From Pseudoclavibacter soli DSM 23366 (GTDB taxonomy: Bacteria > Actinomycetota > Actinomycetes > Actinomycetales > Microbacteriaceae), in assembly GCF_000423505.1 (NCBI RefSeq), contig NZ_KE384027.1:311140-375139 (forward strand): a stretch of 64,000 bases of DNA, given 5' to 3'. This document shows positions 10,189-17,912 of the stretch, in pieces; the stretch's first letter is position 1; each line of letters opens with the position of its first letter. Both the position numbers and the translations under genes were made by a program. A model generated the notes under the pieces. The model was not told where the DNA came from, did not search any database, and worked only from the letters and a program-made list of their open reading frames with translations.

Positions 10189-10297
10189 TTTGCTCCATTC
10201 AATGGGGCGGGGGAGTGCCCCGCGGTCATCTTTGACTGTGCGATATCGTACAGGTTGTTCAACACTTGAGCATGAAACCTTGAGGTATTTATCGTAT

Positions 10298-10314
10298 TTC
10301 GTTCATGTTACGAA
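10298..10314. promoter_or_regulatory. Candidate GntR-family operator (TTCGT-N7-ACGAA)
   Basis: A perfect inverted repeat, TTCGT and ACGAA with seven bases between, lies in the AT-rich intergenic region between the GntR/FCD gene and the divergent 5-oxoproline operon. FCD-type GntR regulators bind short palindromes of this size. Binding by the neighbouring regulator is inference. Confidence 0.5.
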
Positions 10315-10381
10315 CAGATCACATGGTGTGCGGGAGCCCGACGGCGCGGCCACGACCGCACGGTCTCGGTAGAATGACGAG

Positions 10382-11044
10382 GTGACTGGAACGCTCTCGC
10401 CCTCCGTGCCGGAACGCGCTGCGCAGCAACTGCGCCGCATGATCACCGAGGGCGAGGTGGCGCCGGGCGACAAGCTTCCTGAGGCCGAGATCGCCGAGCA
10501 ACTCGGCATCTCGCGCAACTCGCTGCGAGAGGTGTTTCGCCTGCTGGCTCGCGAGCGTCTGGTCGAGCACGAGCCCAATCGTGGCGTGTTCGTGAGCCGA
10601 CCCGGTCTGCCAGAGGTCATCGACGTGTTTCGCGTGCGCGAGCTCATCGAAACCGACGCCATCGCTGGGGCGAACGTGGGGCATCCGGCATTCGAACGCA
10701 TGCAAGAGTGCGTGCAGCGCGCCCAAGAGGCTGCTGCGGCACACGACTGGCGTGCAGTGGGCACGGCAGACGTGGCCTTCCACGAGGCCGTCGTGGCACT
10801 GTCAGACAGTCCGATTCTCGAAGACCTCTATCGGTCTCTGGCTGCGCAGCTGCGCTTGATGTTCGGGCTCATCGGCAGCCCGCAGTACATGCACGAGGCG
10901 TACATCGGTCGCAATGCACGCCTGGTCGAATTGGTGCAGGCGGGTGAGGGCGCGCAGGCCGCCGACGAGATGCGCGCCTACCTGCGTGATGCGCAACAGC
11001 AGATCGTCAGCGCCTACGTCTCAGGGCGAATCGCGACCCGGTGA
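10382..11044 (+). CDS. GntR-family transcriptional regulator, FadR/FCD type
   Basis: The 220-residue protein has an N-terminal winged helix (residues about 8-70) with EAEIAEQLGISRNSLREVFR as recognition region. An all-helical FCD ligand domain follows, in which RELIETDAI, DVAFHEAVVAL and an EAYIGRNARLV helix carry the usual metal/ligand Asp and His residues. The start is GTG, six bases after a TAGAAT box at 10370-10375, suggesting a leaderless transcript. Being divergent from the pxp operon, it probably controls that operon, with an effector such as 5-oxoproline, by analogy. Confidence 0.9.
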   Translation: MTGTLSPSVPERAAQQLRRMITEGEVAPGDKLPEAEIAEQLGISRNSLREVFRLLARERLVEHEPNRGVFVSRPGLPEVIDVFRVRELIETDAIAGANVGHPAFERMQECVQRAQEAAAAHDWRAVGTADVAFHEAVVALSDSPILEDLYRSLAAQLRLMFGLIGSPQYMHEAYIGRNARLVELVQAGEGAQAADEMRAYLRDAQQQIVSAYVSGRIATR

Positions 11045-11086
11045 GCCTGCCCCGAGCAGGGGCGGCCCGACCGGGGGCAACGAGGC

Positions 11087-12466
11087 TCAGCGCAGGTGCG
11101 CGAGCTGCTCGGCCAGGCCCGTGTAGGTCTCGGGGCGCAGGGCGAGCAGACGCTGTTTCGCCTCGTCGCCGATGTCGAGGCCCTCGACAAACTCGACCAG
11201 CTCGGCCTGACCGATGCGGCGACCGCGCGTAAGACCTTTCAGCAGGGTGTAGGGGTCGTCGATCTGCGAGCGACCGGCGGCCACCTCGGCGCGAATCACC
11301 GTCTGGATGGGCTCAGCGAGCACCTCCCAGTTCTCGTCGAGGTCGTCGAGCAGCACCTGGTCGGCCAGCTCGACCGAGTCGAGACCCTTGGCGATGTTGT
11401 CGAGCGCCAGCAGTGAGTGTCCGAAGCCCACGCCGATGTTGCGCTGCGTGGTGGAGTCGGTGAGGTCGCGCTGCATGCGGCTGGTGATCAGGGTGCTGGC
11501 CAGCGAGCCGAGCACGGCGTTCGACAGCTCGAGGTTGGCCTCGGCGTTCTCGAAGCGGATCGGGTTGACCTTGTGTGGCATGGTCGACGAGCCGACCTCG
11601 CCGGCCACTGGAATCTGGTGGAAGTACCCCATCGAGATGTAGGTCCAGAAGTCGGTGGCGAGGTTGTGCAGCACGCCGTTGAAGTGCTCAACCGTCGAGT
11701 AGAGCTCGGCCTGCCAGTCGTGCGACTCGATCTGAGTGGTCAGGGGGTTCCAGGTGAGCCCCAGACCTTCGACGAAGCGGCGTGACACGTCGGGCCAGTC
11801 AGCGTTGGGGTCGGCGACCACATGCGCCGAGTAGGTGCCGGTGGCGCCGTTGAACTTGCCTAAGTATTCCTGCCCTTCGACACGGGCGATCTGGCGGCGC
11901 AGACGGTGGGCGAATACGGCCAGTTCTTTGCCGGCGGTGGATGGCGTGGCCGGCTGGCCGTGCGTGTGCGAGAGCAGCGGCACGTCGGCGTAGCGCTCGG
12001 CGAGTTCGGTGATCTGGTCGACGACGGCACGCGCCTTGGGCAGCCACACCTGCGTCACCGCATCGCGCACGATCACGGCGTATGAAAGGTTGTTGATGTC
12101 TTCGCTGGTGCAGGCGATGTGCACGAGCTCGGCGCGGTCGGCCAGGCCGAGCGCCGGCAGATGCTCGCGGATGAACACCTCGACGCTCTTCACGTCATGC
12201 TTTTTGACGGCCTCGAGGGCGGCCAACTCGCGCACGCTGGTCTCGTCGAAGTCGGTGACCAGCGCACGCAGGGCATCCTGCTGCTCACTGGTGAGCGGCG
12301 AGGTGCCGAACAAGCCGTTGTCGGTCAGAAAGATCAGCCACTCGACCTCGATGTGCACACGCGCACGGTTGAGGCCGGCCTCGCTGAGGTACTCGCCCAG
12401 GGGTGCGACCACTCGCTGGTAGCGTCCGTCGAGGGGGCTGAGCGGCTGGTGGTCGAGTGTGCTCAC
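11087..12466 (-). CDS. purB: Adenylosuccinate lyase
   Basis: The 459-residue fumarase/aspartase-superfamily enzyme carries the signature GSSTMPHKVNPIRFENAEA and the substrate region HTHGQPATPSTAGKE. It cleaves SAICAR and adenylosuccinate in purine synthesis. It resembles the E. coli-type, roughly 455-residue, PurB (SPLDGRYQRVVAPLGEYLSE). GTG 12466 is chosen because AGGAG lies seven bases upstream; the longer frame has no ribosome site. It converges on the GntR gene and has no operon partner. Confidence 0.95.
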   Translation of the reverse strand: MSTLDHQPLSPLDGRYQRVVAPLGEYLSEAGLNRARVHIEVEWLIFLTDNGLFGTSPLTSEQQDALRALVTDFDETSVRELAALEAVKKHDVKSVEVFIREHLPALGLADRAELVHIACTSEDINNLSYAVIVRDAVTQVWLPKARAVVDQITELAERYADVPLLSHTHGQPATPSTAGKELAVFAHRLRRQIARVEGQEYLGKFNGATGTYSAHVVADPNADWPDVSRRFVEGLGLTWNPLTTQIESHDWQAELYSTVEHFNGVLHNLATDFWTYISMGYFHQIPVAGEVGSSTMPHKVNPIRFENAEANLELSNAVLGSLASTLITSRMQRDLTDSTTQRNIGVGFGHSLLALDNIAKGLDSVELADQVLLDDLDENWEVLAEPIQTVIRAEVAAGRSQIDDPYTLLKGLTRGRRIGQAELVEFVEGLDIGDEAKQRLLALRPETYTGLAEQLAHLR

Positions 12467-12555
12467 GGTGAGACTCCTGTGTGTCTGTGCGGTGTGTGGG
12501 CGGGCGGTCGCCCAGACCAGTCTACGGCGGTGGGCGGGCATGCGAGACTTGGCAG

Positions 12556-13143
12556 ATGAACGCGTCCCTCGTGATCCGACAGCAGCAGCTGACCACCACG
12601 CCCTGGCTCAACGGGCTGGGGTCAACGGCGACTGTGGTGCAGCATCCCTCGCACGCTGCGGCCAACGCCGTTGACTGGCGGGTGAGCCTCGCCACGATCG
12701 TCGATGCTGCGCCCTTCTCTGACTTCGCCGCATTCGATCGCTGGTTCGCCACTCTGGCGCCGGCGGGTCTCGACCTCGACGTCGATGGCGTGCGCCACGA
12801 GCTGCGAGCCGGCCAGCCGATTGCGTTCGCCGGCGAGGCTCAGGTGCGCGCGCATCCACACGGCGGCGCCGCGCTCAATCTCAACCTGATGGTTCGGCGG
12901 GATGCCCTGGGCGCCACCCTGCGTGAGCTGCAGCTCGACGCCGAGGCTGCACCGCACGAGGTGGCCGTTGCCCCGGGCGAGATGGTGGTGCTCGTCGCGG
13001 TGGCGGGGTCGGTGTCGATCGATGCGGGCGAGCGGGTCACTCTGCATGCGCATGACGCGCTCGTGGTGAGCGATCCCGCGGTGGCTGTGCGCGTACTCGG
13101 GCCGGCGCACCTGCTTGAGGCGCGAGTCACCCCGGTCGGCTAG
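12556..13143 (+). CDS. HutD/Ves-family cupin protein
   Basis: The 195-residue protein begins MNASLVIRQQQLTTTPWLNG, followed by DWRVSLATIVDAAPFSDF and LNLNLMVRRDALGATLREL. These are features of the HutD/Ves family, a double cupin linked to histidine use (HutD) or cold response (Ves). No hut genes are nearby, so the role is unknown. ATG 12556 follows a GAGACT box by six bases, again a leaderless arrangement. It is divergent from purB. Confidence 0.8.
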   Translation: MNASLVIRQQQLTTTPWLNGLGSTATVVQHPSHAAANAVDWRVSLATIVDAAPFSDFAAFDRWFATLAPAGLDLDVDGVRHELRAGQPIAFAGEAQVRAHPHGGAALNLNLMVRRDALGATLRELQLDAEAAPHEVAVAPGEMVVLVAVAGSVSIDAGERVTLHAHDALVVSDPAVAVRVLGPAHLLEARVTPVG

Positions 13144-13174
13144 CCGGTGGGCTGGCTCACGCGCCAGCCGCTAT

Positions 13175-13232
13175 CGAGTGTGCAGAAAAGCTGCCTACGC
13201 CAGGCCGGATAACCCGCTTTTCTGCACACTCG
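13175..13232. repeat. Intergenic palindromic repeat, family A copy 1 (GTGCAGAAAAGC arms)
   Basis: A perfect 17-bp inverted repeat has arms CGAGTGTGCAGAAAAGC (13175-13191) and its complement (13216-13232) around a 24-base loop. It lies between the HutD-like gene and a convergent MFS gene. A second copy with nearly the same arms and a similar CTACG in the loop is at 59732-59789. It could act as a bidirectional terminator or be a small non-autonomous palindromic element. Confidence 0.8.
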
Positions 13233-13271
13233 GTGGCGCCGGTGGCCGGTGGTGCCGGTGACCGGCGCAGC

Positions 13272-14492
13272 TCAGAGCTTCGGCCGCCGAATTACGGGAA
13301 TGGCCGTGGTGTCGAGCCTCGGGCCCGACGAAATCGCCAGGTCGGGCAGCACCCGCACCCCGAGTGCCGGCAGAATCACGGCGCACACCGCAAGCAACCC
13401 CGAGACCAACAGCGCGATCACTGGGCCCGCCACATCGATCACCGACCCGGCGATCGCCGACCCCACCGCGATGCCGCCGAGCAGCCCGCTGCCGAGCCAG
13501 CCGAAAGCCTCGGCCGCGTCGGCGGCCTTCAGCGACGACGACACCACGTTGTAGACCACCGCCAGCGACGAAGCGGTGCCGAACCCGGCCAGAAACAGGC
13601 AGGCGCCCATCCACCAGACCGTCGGAATGGCCGCCGCCGCGATGGTGCCCAGCGCCAGAATGACCTGGCGGCTGGCCATCGACCAGGGGCGCATCGGCAG
13701 GCGTGCGGTGAGCAGACCGCCGCTCATCGAGCCGAGCGCGAACACCGCGAGCACCAAGCCGGCCTCGAGCTCGTCGCCATGGAACACACCGACCACCGCG
13801 GTCTCGGCCGCGCCGTAGCTCATGTTCTGCAGCGTGGCGGTGAGCACGGCGATCAGCACGGGCCACTTCAGCAGCACGCCGCCGAGTCGCTTGTCTGAAG
13901 CGGCAAACCGGGCCGTGCGCATCTCGCCCGCGGTGAACAGCAGCACGCCGCCGAGTGCGCCGATGCCGGCGATCAGCACCAGGGTGAACAGCGACCCCAT
14001 CAGCGGCACGCACAGGGTCACCAGCACTGGGCCCACCACCCAGATGAACTCTTGGGCCACCGAGTCGAGTGAGAACACCTGCGAGCTCATGCCCGCCGGC
14101 ACCAGTGTCGGGTAGATCGACCGCACGATTGGCAGGATGGGCGGGTTGGTCAGCCCCATGGCCGCGGCGATGGGCAGATAGGCCCAGAGCGTCGCGGGAG
14201 CCATACCCAGAGCGATCGTGCCGAGTGCGTTGACGAGCACCGTGAAGCCGAGCATGCGGCGCGCACCCAGCGTGACCATCCATCGGCCCAACAGTGGCCC
14301 GGAGACGGCCGCACCCAGCGAGAACGCGGCGACCGTGAGCCCGGCTGCAGTGTAGTTGCCCACACGAGACTGCACATGCATGATCACGGCGATGCTGAGC
14401 ATGCCCTGGGGCAGGCGTGCGAGCACTTGGGAGCCCATGAGGCGGGCGACTCCGGGCATGCGAAGAACATCGGCGAGGGAGGGCATGGGCAT
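13272..14492 (-). CDS. MFS transporter
   Basis: This is a 406-residue major facilitator protein with about twelve helices, beginning MPMPSLADVLRMPGVARLMG. It has GPLLGRWMVTLGARRM as the loop-2/3 motif and a Pro/Gly-rich second half. No substrate is evident; the family includes many putative sugar and drug exporters. The frame continues upstream into the hisC gene, but ATG 14492 (or 14486) starts just before the first helix and is preferred. It is divergent from hisC with a 40-base gap. Confidence 0.82.
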   Translation of the reverse strand: MPMPSLADVLRMPGVARLMGSQVLARLPQGMLSIAVIMHVQSRVGNYTAAGLTVAAFSLGAAVSGPLLGRWMVTLGARRMLGFTVLVNALGTIALGMAPATLWAYLPIAAAMGLTNPPILPIVRSIYPTLVPAGMSSQVFSLDSVAQEFIWVVGPVLVTLCVPLMGSLFTLVLIAGIGALGGVLLFTAGEMRTARFAASDKRLGGVLLKWPVLIAVLTATLQNMSYGAAETAVVGVFHGDELEAGLVLAVFALGSMSGGLLTARLPMRPWSMASRQVILALGTIAAAAIPTVWWMGACLFLAGFGTASSLAVVYNVVSSSLKAADAAEAFGWLGSGLLGGIAVGSAIAGSVIDVAGPVIALLVSGLLAVCAVILPALGVRVLPDLAISSGPRLDTTAIPVIRRPKL

Positions 14493-14532
14493 GATTGTCG
14501 CACAACAAAGCAGACGGGAATAGACTGGCAAG

Positions 14533-15651
14533 ATGGATGACCCGCGAAAACAGGCGCCCAGCGCGTCGGCCACTGTCAGATTCCGTCCCGAGATCGTCTC
14601 CGCAGCCGCATATCGGCAGGGGCGGCCCGCTCCCGAGGGGGGCTTCAAACTCTCCTCCAATGAGAACCCGTTTCCACCGCTGCCCTCGGTGGTCGCTGCC
14701 ATCGAGGGGGCCGCGCAGGAGGTCAACCGCTACCCTGATGCATCGGCGGCAGGCCTCGTCGCCCGGCTCGCCCGGCTCAATCACGTTGCCGATGAGCAGA
14801 TCGCCGTGGGCCCAGGTTCGATCGCGGTGCTGCACCAGCTGGTCACCGCTGTGGCCGGCGCCGGCGACGAGATCGTCTACGCCTGGCGCTCGTTCGAGGG
14901 CTACCCGTCGGTGGTCACGCTCACCGGTGCCACCGCGGTGCAGGTGCCGCTCACCGCTGAGGGGGTACACGATCTCGACGCGATGCTCGCGGCCATCACC
15001 GATCGCACCCGCGCGGTGCTGCTGTGCAGCCCTAACAACCCCACCGGGCTCACCCTCGGGCATGACGACGTCGAGCGATTCGTGGCCTCGGCACCCCGCG
15101 ACGTGCTCATCGTGATCGACGAGGCGTACGTCGAGTTCGTACGAGATGACGAGGCCGTCAACGGGCTCGCCATCATCGCCGACCACCCCAACGTGGTGAC
15201 GCTGCGCACCCTGTCGAAGGCCTACGGGCTCGCGGGCCTGCGCGTCGGCTATGCCGTCGGGCACCCCGAGGTTATCGCCGCGGTGCGCGCCAGCGGGCTG
15301 CCCTTCGAGCTCAGCTCGATCGCCATCGAGGCTGCCAAGGCTGCGCTCGATGCCCGCGAAGACCTCACCGATCAGATCGACGAGATCGTTGCCCGCCGTC
15401 ACCAGATCGAGGCAGGGCTCACCGACCAGGGATGGGCGCTGCCCGACTCGCAGGGCAACTTCGTGTGGCTGCCGATCGGTGCGCGCACCGAGTGGGCCGC
15501 CGACGTGCTCGAAGCGCAGGGCATCATCGCCCGCGTGTTCCCCGAGGGCATCCGCGTCACTGTGGGTGAGCGCGAATCTATAGAACCCCTCCTAACTGCC
15601 ACGGCTGAAATTGTGCGTGGTTTGTCAGAAAGCGCCGAAACCGCCTCCTAA
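14533..15651 (+). CDS. Histidinol-phosphate/aromatic aminotransferase (HisC family)
   Basis: This 372-residue fold-type I PLP enzyme has KLSSNENPFPPLPSV at the substrate loop, SPNNPTGLT and DEAYVEF for cofactor contacts, and SKAYGLAGLRVGYA with the Schiff-base Lys near 229. HisC-family members make histidinol phosphate or act as aromatic aminotransferases (Pat); sequence alone does not separate them. There are no other his genes here and the next operon is for branched-chain keto acids, so amino-acid transamination is plausible. TAGACT at 14521-14526 lies six bases before the ATG. Confidence 0.88.
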   Translation: MDDPRKQAPSASATVRFRPEIVSAAAYRQGRPAPEGGFKLSSNENPFPPLPSVVAAIEGAAQEVNRYPDASAAGLVARLARLNHVADEQIAVGPGSIAVLHQLVTAVAGAGDEIVYAWRSFEGYPSVVTLTGATAVQVPLTAEGVHDLDAMLAAITDRTRAVLLCSPNNPTGLTLGHDDVERFVASAPRDVLIVIDEAYVEFVRDDEAVNGLAIIADHPNVVTLRTLSKAYGLAGLRVGYAVGHPEVIAAVRASGLPFELSSIAIEAAKAALDAREDLTDQIDEIVARRHQIEAGLTDQGWALPDSQGNFVWLPIGARTEWAADVLEAQGIIARVFPEGIRVTVGERESIEPLLTATAEIVRGLSESAETAS

Positions 15652-15654
15652 ATT
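15649..15654 (+). promoter_or_regulatory. -10 box of the 2-oxoacid dehydrogenase operon, overlapping the hisC stop codon
   Basis: TAAATT includes the hisC TAA and ends six bases before the next ATG. The GGAGGT between them abuts the start codon and is too close to act as a normal ribosome site, so a leaderless transcript is the simpler reading. CCTCC/GGAGG around it can also form a small hairpin. Confidence 0.5.
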
Positions 15655-15660
15655 GGAGGT

Positions 15661-16806
15661 ATGACCACACCTCTCGAGCCATTCGACGCCCGTGTCGGAG
15701 TGCAGTTCATCGACCCCGATGGTGCTTGGCATGACAACGACGTCAATGCCCCGTACCGCGAGCTGGTTGATGCGCTGAGCCTCGACGAGCTGCAACAGCT
15801 CTATCGCGATATGGCCGTGCAGCGTCGCCTCGACGCCGAGGCCACCGCACTGCAGCGCACCGGACAGCTCGCGCTGTGGGTGCCCTCGGCAGGGCAGGAG
15901 GGTGTGCAGGTCGGCGCTGGCAGGGCCACCCGACCTCAAGACTGGGTGGTGCCCTCATACCGCGAGCACGTGGTCGGCACCATCCGCGGCGTCGACTTCG
16001 TGCGCATTCTCAACATGCTGCGCGGCAACAGCCACGGTGGATGGGATTGGCAGACGACCCACTTCCACCTCTACACGCTCGTAATCGGCACGCAGTCATT
16101 GCACGGCACCGGGTATGCGCAGGGTGTGGCACTCGACGGGCTGGTCGGCACCGGCGACGTGACTCGTGATACCGCGGTGCTCACCTTCTTCGGCGACGGC
16201 GCCACCAGCGAGGGCGACGTCTCTGAGTCGTTCGTGTTCGCCGAGAGCCTGCAGGTGCCTGAAGTGTTCTTGTGCCAGAACAATCAGTGGGCCATCTCGG
16301 TACCGGTGAGCGTGCAGGCGAAGACCTCGCTCGCCACTCGCGCCGCCGGGTTCGGGCTGCGCTCCACGCTGATCGACGGCAACGACGTGCTCGCCGGCTA
16401 CGCAGTCACACGTGCACAGCTCGACGAGGCTCGCGCGGGTCACGGGCCTGGGTTCATCGAGGCCGTGACCTTTCGCGCCGGGCCGCATACGACATCCGAC
16501 GACCCCACCAAATACCGCACCCGAGAGATCGAGCAGGCGTGGGCGCTGCGCGACCCGATCACGCGCTACGCCACGTGGCTGCGCACGGCGCGCGATGTGA
16601 GCGATGCCTTCTTCGCCAAGGTTGACGAGGCTGCCGCAGACGAGGCCGCGCGCGTGCGTCAGGCCGTGCGCGAGCTGCCTGAGCCCGAGCCCGCGAGCAT
16701 GTTCGCGCATGTGTACAGCGAGCCGCATCCGCTGGTCGAGGCTGAGGCGGCGTGGCTGGCCGACTACGAGGCGGGGTTCGCCGACCCGCAGGAGGGCGCC
16801 CGATGA
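15661..16806 (+). CDS. bkdA: Branched-chain 2-oxoacid dehydrogenase E1 component, alpha subunit
   Basis: The 381-residue protein is a thiamine-diphosphate E1-alpha. The cofactor motif GDGATSEGDVSES starts near residue 178 and ends at the conserved CQNNQWAIS, and the phosphorylation-loop region TTSDDPTKYRTREI is also conserved. With E1-beta it decarboxylates branched-chain 2-oxoacids and acylates the lipoyl group of E2. A pyruvate-specific role cannot be excluded. It overlaps the beta gene by four bases (ATGA). Confidence 0.9.
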   Translation: MTTPLEPFDARVGVQFIDPDGAWHDNDVNAPYRELVDALSLDELQQLYRDMAVQRRLDAEATALQRTGQLALWVPSAGQEGVQVGAGRATRPQDWVVPSYREHVVGTIRGVDFVRILNMLRGNSHGGWDWQTTHFHLYTLVIGTQSLHGTGYAQGVALDGLVGTGDVTRDTAVLTFFGDGATSEGDVSESFVFAESLQVPEVFLCQNNQWAISVPVSVQAKTSLATRAAGFGLRSTLIDGNDVLAGYAVTRAQLDEARAGHGPGFIEAVTFRAGPHTTSDDPTKYRTREIEQAWALRDPITRYATWLRTARDVSDAFFAKVDEAAADEAARVRQAVRELPEPEPASMFAHVYSEPHPLVEAEAAWLADYEAGFADPQEGAR

Positions 16807-17816
16807 GCGACGCACAGACTTCGAATGACCCGCAGCCGCGCGTGCGCGAGCTGCCGATGGCCAAGGCCATCAACGCCGGGCTGAAGGCGGCGCTCGCCGC
16901 AGACGATCGCACTCTGCTGTTCGGCGAGGACGTTGCCCGGCTGGGCGGTGTGTTCACGGTTACGGCCGGGCTGCAGCAGCAGTTCGGGCCGCGGCGCGTC
17001 TACGACACTCCGCTGTCTGAGGCTGGCATCGTCGGCACCGCGATCGGGCTGGCCATGCGCGGGTATCGGCCGATTGTCGAGATTCAGTTCGACGGGTTCA
17101 TCTTTCCCGGGTTCGATCAGATCACTAGTCAGCTGGCCAAGCAGACCAACCGCCACGAGGGCACGATGTCGATGCCGGTGGTCATTCGGGTGCCCTACGG
17201 AGGCGGGGTTGGGGCCATCGAGCACCACCAAGAGAGCCCTGAGGCGTATTTCGCGCACACCCCCGGGCTGCGCGTGGTGGCGCCGTCGAACGCCAACGAC
17301 GCCTACTGGATGATTCAGCAGGCCGTGGCCAGCGACGACCCAGTGCTGTTCTTCGAGCCCAAGCGTCGCTATTGGCAGAAGGGGCCGGTGTCGCTCGATG
17401 CCGCTGTGGCCGACCTGCACCGTTCGCGCGTGGTGCGTGCGGGCGACGACGTGACGCTGATCGGGTACGGGTCGATGCTACCGGTGCTGCTCGATGCCGC
17501 CGAGATCGCGGCCAGCGAAGGGGTGAGCGCCGAGGTGATCGACGTGCGCTCGATCTCGCCGATTGACTATGCCCCGCTGGTCGAGTCGGTGGAGCGCACC
17601 GGCCGCGCCGTCGTGGTGGCCGAGGCCCAGGGGTCGGTGTCGGTGGCCAGTGAGATCGCCGCGCAGCTCACCGAGCGGGCGTTCTATTCGCTTGAGGCGC
17701 CGGTGGCGCGGGTGACGGGCTTTGACGTGCCGTTTCCGCCCGCCAAGCTCGAGCACCTGTATGTGCCCGACGCCGATCGGGTGCTCGAGGCCGTCGATCG
17801 GGTGCTGGGGTACTGA
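16803..17816 (+). CDS. bkdB: Branched-chain 2-oxoacid dehydrogenase E1 component, beta subunit
   Basis: This 337-residue E1-beta contains LFGEDVARLGGVF, DTPLSEAGIVGTAIGLAMRG and the transketolase C-terminal segment EVIDVRSISPIDY. It forms the alpha2-beta2 E1 heterotetramer and carries the conserved Glu that activates thiamine diphosphate. The start ATG 16803 overlaps the alpha stop, so the two are translated together. Ninety-six bases separate it from the E2 gene. Confidence 0.92.
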   Translation: MSDAQTSNDPQPRVRELPMAKAINAGLKAALAADDRTLLFGEDVARLGGVFTVTAGLQQQFGPRRVYDTPLSEAGIVGTAIGLAMRGYRPIVEIQFDGFIFPGFDQITSQLAKQTNRHEGTMSMPVVIRVPYGGGVGAIEHHQESPEAYFAHTPGLRVVAPSNANDAYWMIQQAVASDDPVLFFEPKRRYWQKGPVSLDAAVADLHRSRVVRAGDDVTLIGYGSMLPVLLDAAEIAASEGVSAEVIDVRSISPIDYAPLVESVERTGRAVVVAEAQGSVSVASEIAAQLTERAFYSLEAPVARVTGFDVPFPPAKLEHLYVPDADRVLEAVDRVLGY

Positions 17817-17912
17817 TGCGGATCGGGGCTGCAAACAGCCGATGGCCGCGTGCGCCGCGCGTTGAAGCTGCGTGCGAGAGAGATGACGTGCAACAAGAGA
17901 TGAGGCAGTGAC

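Noticed and set aside
13195-15402. Minus-strand open frame of 735 codons across the MFS and hisC genes
   Set aside because: It is antisense to hisC and out of frame with the MFS gene, has low-complexity Arg/His/Gly composition and no recognisable domain; it is a high-GC shadow.
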